Shown piece by piece: positions 10,571-20,456 of a stretch of 64,000 nucleotides of DNA (within the stretch, counting starts at the first letter, position 1; every line of letters begins with the position of its first letter). Under the pieces are notes generated by a model. That model was given only the letters and a program-made list of their open reading frames with translations, did no database searches and had not been told where the DNA came from. A program made the position numbers and the translations under genes. The stretch covers positions 1,860,001 to 1,924,000 of the forward strand of contig NC_014306.1 in NCBI RefSeq assembly GCF_000196615.1, written 5' to 3'. The stretch is from Erwinia billingiae Eb661 (GTDB lineage: Bacteria > Pseudomonadota > Gammaproteobacteria > Enterobacterales > Enterobacteriaceae).

Positions 10571-10939
10571 ATGCGGGCGATTGCCACAGGCATAACGTTA
10601 CTGGCGCTGCTCAGCGGATGCAGCAGCCCTCCCACCACCATCAATACCTCGCAGTCGTTGGTGATGGAGTCATCGGTCCTGTCAGCCGGGATCACCACCG
10701 ATCAGCCGGTGATGTCCGAAAATGAAGGGCAGCAGCGGGCCTCCTCGGTGCTTTATAACCAGCAGGTGAAGCCGGTAACCGTTCACTACCGTTTCTACTG
10801 GTATGATGACAAAGGTCTGGAAATCACCCCGTTTGAAGCCCCGCGCACCACCACCGTGGCCGCCAATGGCAATATTGAAATATCATCGCAAACCGGTAAC
10901 CTGACGGCGAGCAAAGTCAGGCTCTATTTGTATCTTTAG
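10571..10939 (+). CDS. ycfL: Lipoprotein YcfL (DUF1425)
   Basis: The product is a 122-residue predicted lipoprotein: a signal peptide ends in the lipobox LLSGC at about residues 14-18, followed by a small beta-rich domain. It sits between hinT and lpoB exactly as ycfL does in E. coli. Its function is unknown; the link to LpoB, an activator of a peptidoglycan synthase, suggests an envelope role, but that is inference from position only. Confidence 0.85.
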   Translation: MRAIATGITLLALLSGCSSPPTTINTSQSLVMESSVLSAGITTDQPVMSENEGQQRASSVLYNQQVKPVTVHYRFYWYDDKGLEITPFEAPRTTTVAANGNIEISSQTGNLTASKVRLYLYL

Positions 10940-10949
10940 GAGTTATTGC

Positions 10950-11546
10950 GTGGAAAGGAAGTTAATCAAACTCTCGGGTGTCGTGTTACTGGCGCTGATC
11001 CTGGCGGGCTGTGTGAATGAACAGCAGCAACCGCAGAAGCCTGCGCCGGTCGAGCCGGTGCAGCCGACTCAGCCAGTCCAACCGCCTGTTGAGCCACCGC
11101 CAGCGGAAACCGTACCACAGCCGCCGAAGTTCCAGTCCATTAACTGGGATGCCAGCGTCTCGCCATTGATTGCGCAGATGCTGAAAGCCGATGGCGTCAC
11201 CGCCGGCAGCGTTCTGCTGGTGGATGGGGTGAAAAACAGCACCAACGGCAGCCTGCAAATCTCTAAAGCTACCGCTGCGCTGCACACGGCACTGGATAAT
11301 AATACCCAGTTCACGCTGGTCACGCCGCAGCAGCTAGCGACCGCTAAGCAGACGCTGGGCCTGTCAGCAGAAGACAGCCTGGGCTCACGCAGTAAAGCAG
11401 TGGGTCTGGCGCGTATTGTTGGCGCGCAGTATGTGTTGTACAGCAACGTGCAGGGCGATGTGAAAACGCCTTCGCTGCAAATGCAGCTGATGCTGGTGCA
11501 GACTGGTGAAATCATCTGGTCAGGCAACGGTGTCGTCCAGCATTGA
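10950..11546 (+). CDS. lpoB: Outer-membrane lipoprotein LpoB, activator of PBP1b
   Basis: LpoB spans from the outer membrane to stimulate the peptidoglycan synthase PBP1b. The 198-residue product has a lipobox (ILAGC, Cys at about residue 18), a long Pro/Gln-rich linker (about residues 22-54) that lets it cross the periplasm, and a globular domain containing GVTAGSVLLVD and LQMQLMLVQTGEIIWSG. The linker is shorter than in E. coli (213 residues). The start is GTG, preceded by AGGAG. Its 3' end overlaps the next gene, thiK. Confidence 0.93.
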   Translation: MERKLIKLSGVVLLALILAGCVNEQQQPQKPAPVEPVQPTQPVQPPVEPPPAETVPQPPKFQSINWDASVSPLIAQMLKADGVTAGSVLLVDGVKNSTNGSLQISKATAALHTALDNNTQFTLVTPQQLATAKQTLGLSAEDSLGSRSKAVGLARIVGAQYVLYSNVQGDVKTPSLQMQLMLVQTGEIIWSGNGVVQH

Positions 11547-12375
11547 TCCGGCGCTTGCCAGGCTGATCACCCAACAGTTTCCGGCGGCGCAATCCGCCGG
11601 TTCTTTTTTTCCGCTGACCGGGCTCACCGGCCAGACCGGAAAAGTCGTGGTGGGCGACCTGACCTTGCTGGCTCGCCATCAGCGAAAAGCCGAGCCTGTT
11701 CCCGGCGTCGATCGCCGTCGCGAGTACCATATTCTGCGCAAACTCTCAGGCAGTGGTCTTGCACCAGCGGTGCAGGGTTTTAACGCAGAGTGGTTACTGC
11801 TGGGCTGGCAGCCTGGCGAAGCGCTGGATCGGCAGGGGTTTATTCAGCACCTTGAGGCGGTTGCCTCAAAGGTGGCCACCTTGCACGCGCAGCCACTGAG
11901 CGGCTACCGGCTTTCTCTGCTGTCGCTGTTACAGCAGTACTGGCAGTTAAGTTGCCCGACGCGTCGCCATCATGGCTGGCTGCGGGCGCTTAAAAAGTGC
12001 CAACAGCAGGGTGAGCCCAGGCCGCTGCGGCTGGCGTTACTGCATATGGATATCCATGGCGGCAATGTCATCCGTCATCGGGACAGCTTGCAGCTTATCG
12101 ACTGGGAATACGCCAGTGATGGCGATGTGGCGCTGGAGCTGGCGGCGATAGTGGCGGGCAACGGCCTCAACCAGCAACAACAACAGCAGCTAACGGCTTG
12201 CTATGCCGCGCAACAGAATATTGACCAGCAGGCGCTGACGCATCAGATGCAGCGCTGGCAGCCGTGGCTGCGACTGCTGATGGCCAGCTGGTATGAGCTG
12301 CGCTGGCAGCAGACTCAACAACCGATGTTTTACACGCTGGCAGCAGAAGCCTGGCAGCGGGTGTTATCAGATTAA
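11530..12375 (+). CDS. thiK: Thiamine kinase
   Basis: ThiK phosphorylates thiamine in the salvage pathway. It belongs to the aminoglycoside phosphotransferase/choline kinase fold: the catalytic loop is LLHMDIHGGN and the metal-binding segment is LIDWEYA, both clear in the C-terminal half. The N-terminal nucleotide-binding region is diverged. No ATG fits; GTG at 11530 (281 residues) has CAGG five bases upstream, and GTG at 11506 would add eight residues. Either start overlaps lpoB, as happens in compact operons. Confidence 0.85.
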   Translation: MSSSIDPALARLITQQFPAAQSAGSFFPLTGLTGQTGKVVVGDLTLLARHQRKAEPVPGVDRRREYHILRKLSGSGLAPAVQGFNAEWLLLGWQPGEALDRQGFIQHLEAVASKVATLHAQPLSGYRLSLLSLLQQYWQLSCPTRRHHGWLRALKKCQQQGEPRPLRLALLHMDIHGGNVIRHRDSLQLIDWEYASDGDVALELAAIVAGNGLNQQQQQQLTACYAAQQNIDQQALTHQMQRWQPWLRLLMASWYELRWQQTQQPMFYTLAAEAWQRVLSD

Positions 12376-12385
12376 GAGGTGAAGT

Positions 12386-13408
12386 GTGGGACCGGTAATG
12401 TTAGACGTGCTCGGCTACGAGCTGGATGCAGAAGAGCGTGAGATTTTACAGCACCCGCTGGTCGGCGGGTTGATCCTGTTTAGCCGTAATTATCACGATC
12501 CTGCGCAGCTGGCCGAACTGGTCAGGCAAATTCGCGCGGCTTCGCGCAACCGGCTGGTGGTTGCCGTCGATCAGGAAGGCGGACGCGTTCAGCGCTTTCG
12601 TGAGGGCTTTACCCGTTTGCCCGCCATGCAGTCTTTCTACGCGTTAAATAACGAAGCGAAGGCCGCCGAGCTGGCCCAGCAGGCCGGCTGGTTAATGGCC
12701 TCAGAAATGATCGCCATGGATATCGACATCAGCTTTGCGCCGGTGCTGGATATCGGCCACGGCAGCGCGGCCATTGGTGAGCGCAGCTTCCATGAAGATC
12801 CGGCCATCGCTTTACGCATGGCGCGTCAGTTTATCCGCGGGATGCACGACGCGGGTATGAAAACCACCGGCAAACATTTCCCCGGCCATGGTGCGGTCAG
12901 TGCCGATTCGCACAAAGAGACGCCGCGTGATGACCGCAGCGAGCAGGAAATTCGCCAGCACGACATGCAGATTTTCAAACAGCTGATTGAAGAGCAGGCA
13001 TTGGATGCGATCATGCCGGCGCATGTTATCTATACTCAGATCGATCCCCGTCCGGCAAGCGGATCGTCCCACTGGTTACAGACCGTGCTTCGCGGCGAGT
13101 TAGGGTATGACGGCGTGATTTTCTCGGACGATCTGTCGATGGAAGGTGCGGCGATTATGGGCAGCTACGCAGAGCGTGGCCAGGCATCGCTGGATGCCGG
13201 CTGCGATATGATACTGGTCTGCAATAACCGTCAGGGTGCGGTCAGCGTGTTGGATAATCTGTCGCCGATCAACGCCGAACGCGTCAGCCGGTTGTATCAT
13301 CGGGGAACATTTACCCGCCAGCAGCTGCTGGATTCGCCTCGCTGGAAAGAAGCGAACAAGGCCCTGACCGCGCTGCAATCGCGCTGGCTGGAGCAAAAAG
13401 GCAGCTGA
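12386..13408 (+). CDS. nagZ: Beta-N-acetylhexosaminidase NagZ
   Basis: NagZ removes N-acetylglucosamine from anhydromuropeptides in cytoplasmic cell-wall recycling. The 340-residue GH3 enzyme has the KHFPGHGAV loop with its His/Asp dyad (ADSHKE) and the nucleophile Asp in [10 protein letters not shown]. Sequence and length match E. coli NagZ very closely. The start codon is GTG (product [13 protein letters not shown]), with AGAGGTGA upstream. Muropeptides made by NagZ influence AmpR-type beta-lactamase induction in relatives. Confidence 0.96.
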   Translation: MGPVMLDVLGYELDAEEREILQHPLVGGLILFSRNYHDPAQLAELVRQIRAASRNRLVVAVDQEGGRVQRFREGFTRLPAMQSFYALNNEAKAAELAQQAGWLMASEMIAMDIDISFAPVLDIGHGSAAIGERSFHEDPAIALRMARQFIRGMHDAGMKTTGKHFPGHGAVSADSHKETPRDDRSEQEIRQHDMQIFKQLIEEQALDAIMPAHVIYTQIDPRPASGSSHWLQTVLRGELGYDGVIFSDDLSMEGAAIMGSYAERGQASLDAGCDMILVCNNRQGAVSVLDNLSPINAERVSRLYHRGTFTRQQLLDSPRWKEANKALTALQSRWLEQKGS

Positions 13409-13432
13409 CGGCAATTCTCCACGAGGATGGCG

Positions 13433-13975
13433 ATGATCATTTATCTGCACGGTTTTGATTCCACCAGTCCGGGGAACCATGAAAAGGTTCTCCAGCTGCA
13501 GTTTATTGACCCGGATGTGCGCTTGCTGAGCTACAGCACGCTGCATCCCAAGCATGATATGCAGTATCTGCTGAATGAGACCGATAAACTGCTGCGCAGC
13601 ACTGACGATGAAAGGCCGTTGATTTGCGGCGTGGGCTTAGGTGGCTTTTGGGCCGAGCGCATTGGTTTTCTCAGCGATATCCGCCAGGTCATCTTCAATC
13701 CGAACCTCTGGCCTGAAGAGAACATGGTGGGGAAAATTAATCGCCCGGAAGAGTATGTCGATCTGGCGACGAAATGCGTCAGCAATTTCCGCGAGAAGAA
13801 CCGTGACCGCTGCCTGGCCATTCTCTCACGCAACGATGACGCGCTGGACAGTCAGCGTTCGGCAGAGGCGTTGCAAAGCACCTATGAGATTATCTGGGAC
13901 GACGTGCAGGGCCATAAATTCAAAAATATCGCGCAACATCTGCAACGCATCAAGGCCTTTAAAACCCTCGGTTAA
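13433..13975 (+). CDS. ycfP: YqiA/YcfP-family alpha/beta-fold protein
   Basis: The 180-residue protein belongs to the UPF0227/YcfP family, distantly related to alpha/beta hydrolases: it begins [10 protein letters not shown] and has [11 protein letters not shown] where a nucleophile elbow would be. The usual nucleophile Ser is replaced by Leu, as in E. coli YcfP, so esterase activity is doubtful. The ATG at 13433 gives the E. coli length; GAGGA ends just upstream. It ends the hinT-ycfP run. Confidence 0.9.
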   Translation: MIIYLHGFDSTSPGNHEKVLQLQFIDPDVRLLSYSTLHPKHDMQYLLNETDKLLRSTDDERPLICGVGLGGFWAERIGFLSDIRQVIFNPNLWPEENMVGKINRPEEYVDLATKCVSNFREKNRDRCLAILSRNDDALDSQRSAEALQSTYEIIWDDVQGHKFKNIAQHLQRIKAFKTLG

Positions 13976-14049
13976 CGCTTAAGGGCGCAGTCATCCGGCT
14001 GCGTCCTGCCCCTTATTTCTTCGTACTATTCTGAGATCGTTGGTAAAAA

Positions 14050-14063
14050 TTGACCTGCATCAA
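14050..14063 (+). promoter_or_regulatory. FNR-type site upstream of ndh
   Basis: The 14-base sequence TTGACCTGCATCAA matches the FNR consensus TTGAT-N4-ATCAA at 9 of 10 positions. E. coli ndh is repressed by FNR without oxygen, so the same oxygen control is likely. Confidence 0.65.
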
Positions 14064-14196
14064 TTTTAAGAGATCTCTGCTTCATCCCCGTGCTATTCTG
14101 CCAGCAGATAGCGAATTAAACTCGCCAACCCTATGTTTACTAAGGATATTAATTTAACCTTTAGTTAACGATCGGTTCACAATTTAAGGGGGTCAA

Positions 14197-15501
14197 TTGA
14201 CTACACCACTGAAGAAAATTGTCATTATTGGCGGAGGGGCAGGTGGACTTGAACTTGCTACTCAGCTGGGTCACAAGTTGGGGCGTAAGAAAAAGGCTGA
14301 AATCACTCTGGTCGATCGTAACACCAGCCACCTGTGGAAACCGCTGCTGCATGAAGTGGCCACCGGATCGCTGGATGAAGGGATTGATGGACTGAGCTAC
14401 CTGGCGCATGCCCGCAATCACGGTTTCCAGTTCCAGCTGGGCACGCTGACCGATATCGACCGCGAAGGCAAACGCCTGCAGCTGTCTGAGATCCGCGATG
14501 CGCAGGGTGAGCTGTTGGTCCCTGAACGTGAACTGGCCTATGACACCCTGGTGATGGCGCTGGGCAGTACCTCTAACGACTTTGGTACGCCGGGTGTAAA
14601 AGACCACTGCATCTTCCTTGATAACCCGCACCAGGCGCGTCGTTTCCACAATGAAATGCTCAACCTGTTCCTGAAATTCTCTTCCAGCGAAGGGCCGCAG
14701 GACACAGTGAACATCGCCATTGTTGGTGCAGGCGCCACCGGCGTCGAGCTGTCGGCCGAGCTGCATAATGCGGTCAAACAGCTGCACAGCTACGGTTACA
14801 AGGGGCTGGATAACAGCGCGCTGAACGTCACGCTGGTGGAAGCCGGTGAGCGTATTCTGCCAGCGCTGCCGCCACGTATCTCCACCGCGGCGCATCAGGA
14901 ACTGACCAAGCTGGGCGTGCGGGTATTAACGCAGACCATGGTGACCAGCGCCGATAAAAAAGGACTGAACACCAAATCGGGCGAGTTTATCGATGCCGAT
15001 CTGATGGTGTGGGCAGCGGGGATCAAAGCGCCTGACTTTATGAAAGAGATTGGCGGTCTGGAAACTAACCGCATCAATCAGCTGGTGGTGAAGCCTACGC
15101 TGCAAACCACACTGGATGACAGCATCTTCGCCATTGGTGACTGTGCATCCTGTGCACTGCCATCCGGTGGATTTGTGCCGCCGCGCGCGCAGTCTGCTCA
15201 CCAGATGGCTTCGTTGGTACTGGGTAACATCCTGGCGCAGATTAAAGGCCAGAGCCTGAAATCCTATGTCTATAAGGATCACGGTTCGCTGGTGTCGCTC
15301 TCTCGCTTCAGTACGGTGGGAAGCCTGATGGGTAACCTGATGCGCGGTTCGATGATGGTGGAAGGGCGCATTGCGCGTTTCGTTTACATTTCGCTGTACC
15401 GTATGCACCAGGTGGCGCTGCACGGCTACTTCAAAACCGGCCTGATGATGCTGGTTGGCAGCATTAACCGGGTGATCCGTCCGCGCCTGAAAATGCATTG
15501 A
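14197..15501 (+). CDS. ndh: NADH:quinone oxidoreductase II
   Basis: Ndh is the single-subunit, non-proton-pumping respiratory NADH dehydrogenase on the inner face of the membrane. The 434-residue protein has two Rossmann motifs: the FAD site [12 protein letters not shown] near residue 10 and the NADH site [16 protein letters not shown] near residue 175. The C-terminal amphipathic, basic membrane-binding end is present. The start is TTG, as in E. coli ndh, with AAGGGGG upstream. An FNR site precedes it and a terminator follows. Confidence 0.96.
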   Translation: MTTPLKKIVIIGGGAGGLELATQLGHKLGRKKKAEITLVDRNTSHLWKPLLHEVATGSLDEGIDGLSYLAHARNHGFQFQLGTLTDIDREGKRLQLSEIRDAQGELLVPERELAYDTLVMALGSTSNDFGTPGVKDHCIFLDNPHQARRFHNEMLNLFLKFSSSEGPQDTVNIAIVGAGATGVELSAELHNAVKQLHSYGYKGLDNSALNVTLVEAGERILPALPPRISTAAHQELTKLGVRVLTQTMVTSADKKGLNTKSGEFIDADLMVWAAGIKAPDFMKEIGGLETNRINQLVVKPTLQTTLDDSIFAIGDCASCALPSGGFVPPRAQSAHQMASLVLGNILAQIKGQSLKSYVYKDHGSLVSLSRFSTVGSLMGNLMRGSMMVEGRIARFVYISLYRMHQVALHGYFKTGLMMLVGSINRVIRPRLKMH

Positions 15502-15543
15502 TCGCAATTTAGTCGTTGTAGTACCACAGTATTTGCAAGCATC

Positions 15544-15582
15544 AAGGCTTATAGTGACGCGTTTACTATAAGCCTTTCTTCT
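15544..15582 (+). terminator. Intrinsic terminator after ndh
   Basis: A perfect 12-bp stem AAGGCTTATAGT/ACTATAAGCCTT with a 9-base loop runs into a T-rich tail. Confidence 0.85.
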
Positions 15583-15800
15583 TTTACCGCCCCGCAAAGC
15601 CGTCGATCGGAACACTCTTAAAAGCTTTCTCTTATGGTAACTGGACGTGATTTCGTCCGGTATTCTTATTGTCACAATTGGTCCTGATGCGCAAAATTAC
15701 CCCAACACCACATGGCGCGTCGCGCACGCCAGGTAATGGTCTCTGCTACGGAATGGGCTGCAGGCTAAATTGCGCGGTAACAATTTCAGGAGAACGTCCT

Positions 15801-16340
15801 GTGAATAAATCAATGTTGGCAGGTATCGGAATTGGTGTGGCAGCGGCCCTGGGCGTCGCTGCTGTTGCAGGCATGAACGTTTTTGATCGCAGCCCGCAGT
15901 ATGCGCAGGTGCTTTCCGCAACACCAATCAAAGAAACGACCAAAAACCCACGTCAGGAATGCCGTAACGTGACGCTGACACACCGTCGCGCCGTGCAGGA
16001 TGAGCACCGTATTGCCGGTTCAGTACTGGGCGCGGTAGCGGGTGGCGTGTTGGGCCATCAGTTTGGCGGCGGTCGCGGTCGCGACGTGGCAACCGTTGCC
16101 GGTGCAGTGGCCGGTGGCTACGGTGGTAATCAGGTGCAGGGCGCACTGCAGGATCGGGATACCTACACCACCACCGAGCAGCGCTGCAAAACCGTTTACG
16201 ACAAGCAGGAAAAAATGATGGGTTATGACGTTACCTATAAAATCGGTAACGACCAGGGCAAAATCCGTATGGATAACGACCCAGGCACCCGTATCCCGCT
16301 GGACAGTAATGGTCAGCTGGTGCTGAACGACAAAGCGTAA
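15801..16340 (+). CDS. ycfJ: Glycine-zipper outer-membrane protein YcfJ
   Basis: The 179-residue protein matches E. coli YcfJ. It has an N-terminal hydrophobic segment (residues 4-25) and a Gly-rich zipper region (about residues 73-115, with GSVLGAVAGGVLGHQFGGG) typical of the Rick_17kDa/SlyB-like fold. It is probably envelope-located; a biofilm-linked role is reported for relatives, but function is not certain. The start is GTG at 15801 with CAGGAG upstream; longer upstream frames are not conserved. An inverted repeat GGACG-N6-CGTCC lies in the upstream region. Confidence 0.88.
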   Translation: MNKSMLAGIGIGVAAALGVAAVAGMNVFDRSPQYAQVLSATPIKETTKNPRQECRNVTLTHRRAVQDEHRIAGSVLGAVAGGVLGHQFGGGRGRDVATVAGAVAGGYGGNQVQGALQDRDTYTTTEQRCKTVYDKQEKMMGYDVTYKIGNDQGKIRMDNDPGTRIPLDSNGQLVLNDKA

Positions 16341-16411
16341 AATCCGGCAGTTGACGCCACGCGCGTAGCTGCCTGATAAGATGCTTACTGTCGTGGGCAT
16401 CTCGCGGACAG

Positions 16412-16441
16412 AAAAAAAGCGGCTGATTAGCCGCTTTTTTT
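16412..16441. terminator. Bidirectional terminator between ycfJ and mfd
   Basis: A 7-bp GC stem AGCGGCT/AGCCGCT with a GATT loop is flanked by seven A on the left and seven T on the right, so it can stop transcripts from both converging genes. Confidence 0.88.
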
Positions 16442-16456
16442 ATTGCTGAGTCAGGC

Positions 16457-19400
16457 TCAGGCGGCGTTCGCCAGTACCTGAGCCATAAAGTCACCGACCC
16501 ATTTCATCCTTAACTTGCGGTCAGCCAGGTCGCGGATAAACTTGATTTTGGTCGGGCCATCAAGCCGCCAGTGCTGCGGTTCCTTCTGCAACAACCCAAT
16601 CAGCCAGCCTGGATTAGCCAGATTCTTCTCGGCGAACTCAATAAAGCCGCCTTTGTCGCTGGCTTCCACCCGACGAATGCCGATCTTCTTCGCCATCAGG
16701 CGCAGCGAAGCAGTGTCCAGCAGATTACGTGCGGCATCCGGCAACAGGCCAAAGCGGTCGATCAGTTCGACTTTCAGATCCTGCAACTCGCCTTCTTCCT
16801 GCGCGCTGGCGATCCGTTTATAGAACGACAGACGGGTGTTCACATCCGGAATGTACTCATCTGGCAACAGGGAAGGCATCCGCAGCTCAATGTCAGTCTG
16901 ACTATTGGTCAGATCTTCCAGCGACGGTTCACGGCCTTCTTTCAGCGCCTCAACGGCATTTTCCAGCAGCTCCATATACAGCGAGAAGCCAATGGTTTCC
17001 ATCTGTCCGCTTTGTCCTTCACCCAACAGCTCACCCGCGCCACGAATTTCCAGATCGTGGGTCGCCAGCGCAAACCCGGCGCCCAAATCTTCCAGAGAGG
17101 CGAGTGCTTCCAGACGCTTATGCGCATCGGACGTCATCGCTTTCGGATGCGGCGTCATCAGCCAGGCATACGCCTGGTGGTGTGAACGTCCCACGCGGCC
17201 GCGCAACTGGTGTAACTGTGCCAGACCGAAATGGTCCGCGCGCTCGATGATGATGGTGTTGGCGGTCGGAATATCGATACCGGTTTCGATGATGGTGGTA
17301 CACACCAGCACGTTGAAGCGCTGATGGTGGAAATCATTCATCACCCGTTCCAGCTCGCGCTCACGCATCTGACCGTGGCCGATGGCCACACGGGCCTCCG
17401 GAACCAGTTCAGACAGGCGATTAGCCGCTTTCTCGATGTTTTCGACGTCGTTGTACAGATAGTAAACCTGGCCACCACGCAGCACTTCACGCAGGATAGC
17501 TTCGCGCACCACCAGATCGTCGAACTCACGCACAAAGGTTTTTACCGCCAGGCGACGTGCCGGTGGCGTGGCAATAATCGACAGGTCGCGCATGCCGCTC
17601 ATCGCCATATTCAGCGTGCGCGGGATCGGCGTGGCGGTCAGCGTCAGGATATCCACGTCGGCGCGCATCGCTTTAATGCGTTCCTTATGACGCACGCCGA
17701 AGCGGTGCTCTTCATCGACGATCAGCAGTCCCAAATCGCGCCACTTGATCTCATTGGCCAGCAGTTTATGCGTGCCAATCAGAATATCGATTTTGCCTTC
17801 TCTGGCCTGCTCAAGGATCGCCGTTTGTTCTTTGGCGGTTCGGAAGCGGGAAAGCATCTCAATGCGCACCGGCCAGTTGGCGAAACGGTCGCGGAAGTTA
17901 TCGTAATGCTGCTGAGCAAGCAGGGTGGTCGGCACCAGCACCGCAACCTGTTTGTGGTTTTCCACCGCGAGGAAGGCAGCTCGCATCGCCACTTCGGTTT
18001 TACCGAAGCCGACGTCGCCGCACACCAGACGATCCATCGCCAGCGGCTGGCACATATCACTGAGGACGGCATTGATTGCCTGCGCCTGGTCGGGGGTGGT
18101 TTCGAACGGGAAACTCTCGCAGAACAGCTGATATTGCTCACGATCGTGCTTAAAGGCAAAACCGCTCTTGGCTTCACGCTGGGCGTAGATATCCAGCAGC
18201 TCCGCGGCCACATCACGCACTTTCTCGGCGGCTTTCTGCCGCGCCCGTGACCAGGCATCGCTGCCGAGCTTATGCAGCGGCGCGTTCTCATCCGCACCGC
18301 CGGCATAGCGGCTGATCAAGTGCAGCGACGACACCGGCACATACAGCTTGGCGTCACCGGCGTAGGTCAGCATCAGGTACTCGGCGGTGATACCGCCGGT
18401 TTCCAGCGTGGTCAGCCCGATGTAGCGACCCACGCCATGCTCGAGGTGCACCACCGGCTGCCCGGAACGCAGTTCGGCGAGGTTACGGATTAATACATCA
18501 GGGTTAATGGTGCGGCGGCTGTCCTGACGACGACGGCTGACGCGTTCGCCCAGCAGATCGCCTTCGCAGATAAACGCCCGCTGGCGCAAACCGTCGACGA
18601 AGCCTTTTTCGCTGGCACCAATCATCAGATAGTGACCGGCCGCTTCGGCTTCGGCAAAGGTATGCACGCCCTGAGGCAAAATTTTAATCCGCGCCAGCAA
18701 CTCCTGCAGCGCTTCACGGCGGCCTTCACTCTCAACCGAGAAGATTACCGGGCCGCTGAATTCTTCCAGGAAGCGACGCAAGGTATCCAGCGGCACTTTG
18801 GCCTGCGCCTGCACCGCCAGATCCGGCAGCGGGTGATACTGCAAGTTGGTATTAGCGGCTTTCTTCGGCAGCTCTTCGCTTTTTAACTGCACGCGCGGCC
18901 AGTTTTTCAGCTCGCTAAACAGCTCATCGGTGCGCAGCCAGAGCTTTTCTGGCGGCAACAGCGGGCGCATAGGATCCACGCGGCGGCTTTCAAAGCGGGA
19001 GGTGACATCCAGCAGGAAACGATCGGCGCTGACTTCCAGATCGCCGGTGTTCACCAGCAGGGTGTTTTCCGGCAGATAGCTGAACAGCGCCGGCAACGGC
19101 TGGTCGAAGAACAGCGGCTGCCAGTACTCAATGCCGGTCGGCAGCGTGCCTTTGCTCACCTGCTGATAAATGTGTTCGGACTCGCGGCGCACCTCGAAAT
19201 GTTCGCGCCACTGGGTGCGGAACAGCTCAATCGCCGCTTTGTCGGTCGGGAATTCATGCGCCGGCAGCAGGTTAACCGCCGGAACCTCTTCCAGCGTGCG
19301 CTGGCTGTCGACGTCGAACAAGCGCAGGCTGTCGATCTCGTCATCAAAGAAGTCGATGCGGTAGGGCTGGTCGCTGCCCATCGGATAGAGATCCAGCAGC

Positions 19401-19900
19401 GCGCCACGGGTGGCGTATTCGCCATGTTCCATCACCTGATCGACGTGACGGTAACCGGCCTGTTCAAGCTGGCTGCGCAAGGTATCGCGCGACAGCCGCT
19501 GGCCTTTCTTCATCACCAGCGCGTGCCCGTGCAGGAAGCTGTGCGGACAAACCCGCTGCAACAGCGTATTCACCGGCAGGATCAGCACACCGCGTTCCAT
19601 CATCGGCAACTGGTAGAGCGTGGAAAGGCGTGAGGAAATAATGTCCTGATGCGGTGAGAAACTGTCAAAAGGCAGCGTTTCCCAGTCGGCCAGGCTCATC
19701 ACCGGCTCGTCGGTAAACTGTTTGATCTCATCATACAGGCGGAGGGCATTTTGCATGTCGGGGGCGATTAACATCACCGGGCCAGGATGGCGTTCGATGA
19801 TTTCAGCGCATTCCACCGCACAGGCGGCACCGGTCAGTTGACCTAACTGGCGCTGGTCACCTGCTTTTACGGGCAGGGTGTAACGAATGTGTTCAGGCAT
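16457..19900 (-). CDS. mfd: Transcription-repair coupling factor
   Basis: Mfd removes RNA polymerase stalled at DNA damage and recruits UvrA. The 1147-residue protein (E. coli 1148) has, in order, the UvrB-like N-terminal domains, the RNA-polymerase interaction domain (about residues 470-550), the RecG-like translocase with Walker A GDVGFGKTE and DEEH box in VDEEHRFG, and the C-terminal TRCF domain. No disruption is visible. Downstream it converges on ycfJ across a shared terminator. Confidence 0.97.
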   Translation of the reverse strand: MPEHIRYTLPVKAGDQRQLGQLTGAACAVECAEIIERHPGPVMLIAPDMQNALRLYDEIKQFTDEPVMSLADWETLPFDSFSPHQDIISSRLSTLYQLPMMERGVLILPVNTLLQRVCPHSFLHGHALVMKKGQRLSRDTLRSQLEQAGYRHVDQVMEHGEYATRGALLDLYPMGSDQPYRIDFFDDEIDSLRLFDVDSQRTLEEVPAVNLLPAHEFPTDKAAIELFRTQWREHFEVRRESEHIYQQVSKGTLPTGIEYWQPLFFDQPLPALFSYLPENTLLVNTGDLEVSADRFLLDVTSRFESRRVDPMRPLLPPEKLWLRTDELFSELKNWPRVQLKSEELPKKAANTNLQYHPLPDLAVQAQAKVPLDTLRRFLEEFSGPVIFSVESEGRREALQELLARIKILPQGVHTFAEAEAAGHYLMIGASEKGFVDGLRQRAFICEGDLLGERVSRRRQDSRRTINPDVLIRNLAELRSGQPVVHLEHGVGRYIGLTTLETGGITAEYLMLTYAGDAKLYVPVSSLHLISRYAGGADENAPLHKLGSDAWSRARQKAAEKVRDVAAELLDIYAQREAKSGFAFKHDREQYQLFCESFPFETTPDQAQAINAVLSDMCQPLAMDRLVCGDVGFGKTEVAMRAAFLAVENHKQVAVLVPTTLLAQQHYDNFRDRFANWPVRIEMLSRFRTAKEQTAILEQAREGKIDILIGTHKLLANEIKWRDLGLLIVDEEHRFGVRHKERIKAMRADVDILTLTATPIPRTLNMAMSGMRDLSIIATPPARRLAVKTFVREFDDLVVREAILREVLRGGQVYYLYNDVENIEKAANRLSELVPEARVAIGHGQMRERELERVMNDFHHQRFNVLVCTTIIETGIDIPTANTIIIERADHFGLAQLHQLRGRVGRSHHQAYAWLMTPHPKAMTSDAHKRLEALASLEDLGAGFALATHDLEIRGAGELLGEGQSGQMETIGFSLYMELLENAVEALKEGREPSLEDLTNSQTDIELRMPSLLPDEYIPDVNTRLSFYKRIASAQEEGELQDLKVELIDRFGLLPDAARNLLDTASLRLMAKKIGIRRVEASDKGGFIEFAEKNLANPGWLIGLLQKEPQHWRLDGPTKIKFIRDLADRKLRMKWVGDFMAQVLANAA

Positions 19901-19974
19901 AATCAGTCAGACGGTCTCTTCGCAAAATGGAGAGCAGGGAACCGTGTTCCCCTTCAGCTAACCGGAGTATACCT

Positions 19975-20184
19975 CTATTTCGGCGATTGTTGGGTGTAGT
20001 GCATCTTAGGTCGGTCAATGTTTGCCCAGATCAGCTCTTTTTCACCGTGATAGCTGTGGTTGCCGTCATCCCACTTTACGTAGTAACCCGCGGGTGAATC
20101 GCCCTGTTCGAACACGTTCACTACCATGCCTTTAATGTCGCCGGTTTTGTGCCTGACAATGCTGCCTTTAGGATATTTAGACAT
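19975..20184 (-). CDS. Small conserved protein, possible SH3/Tudor-like fold
   Basis: The 69-residue product begins MSKYPKGSIVRHKTG and contains VVNVFEQGDSPAGYYVKWDD followed by EKELI. The pattern (a basic strand, a Gly turn, then a YYVKWDDG strand and a Glu-rich end) resembles small SH3-like or YodC/DUF2158-like barrels, but I cannot place it firmly. AGGAGTG lies seven bases upstream of the chosen start; a longer frame to 20223 lacks a site. It sits alone where E. coli has bhsA and ldtC. Function unknown. Confidence 0.7.
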   Translation of the reverse strand: MSKYPKGSIVRHKTGDIKGMVVNVFEQGDSPAGYYVKWDDGNHSYHGEKELIWANIDRPKMHYTQQSPK

Positions 20185-20456
20185 TTTTACCACTCCTGGG
20201 CTGACTCTACGGCGATATTGCACTTAACGTATTACCTCTTTTTGAGAGGGGTTAATAGTATTGTAAGCCGATTCACGGCCGACAATTGAGCAATTAGCGG
20301 CTGTTTTTTGTGCGATATCGCGGTGATGAGGGCCATTGTTGCCGTTGCTGACAAAACAAAGCTGCACAGTCAGCGGCTTAGAGGTTCCATAACGCCGGGC
20401 TAACCTTTATTATCTTCGATCACTTTTTGCCAACGCTTTGCCAGAAGACGGATTAC

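Noticed and set aside
14161..14895. Open frame (244 codons) on the minus strand over ndh
   Set aside because: Shadow of ndh, which is conserved over its full length.
17231..18250. Open frame (339 codons) on the plus strand inside mfd
   Set aside because: Antisense to the conserved translocase domain of Mfd, with no ribosome site or recognisable motif.
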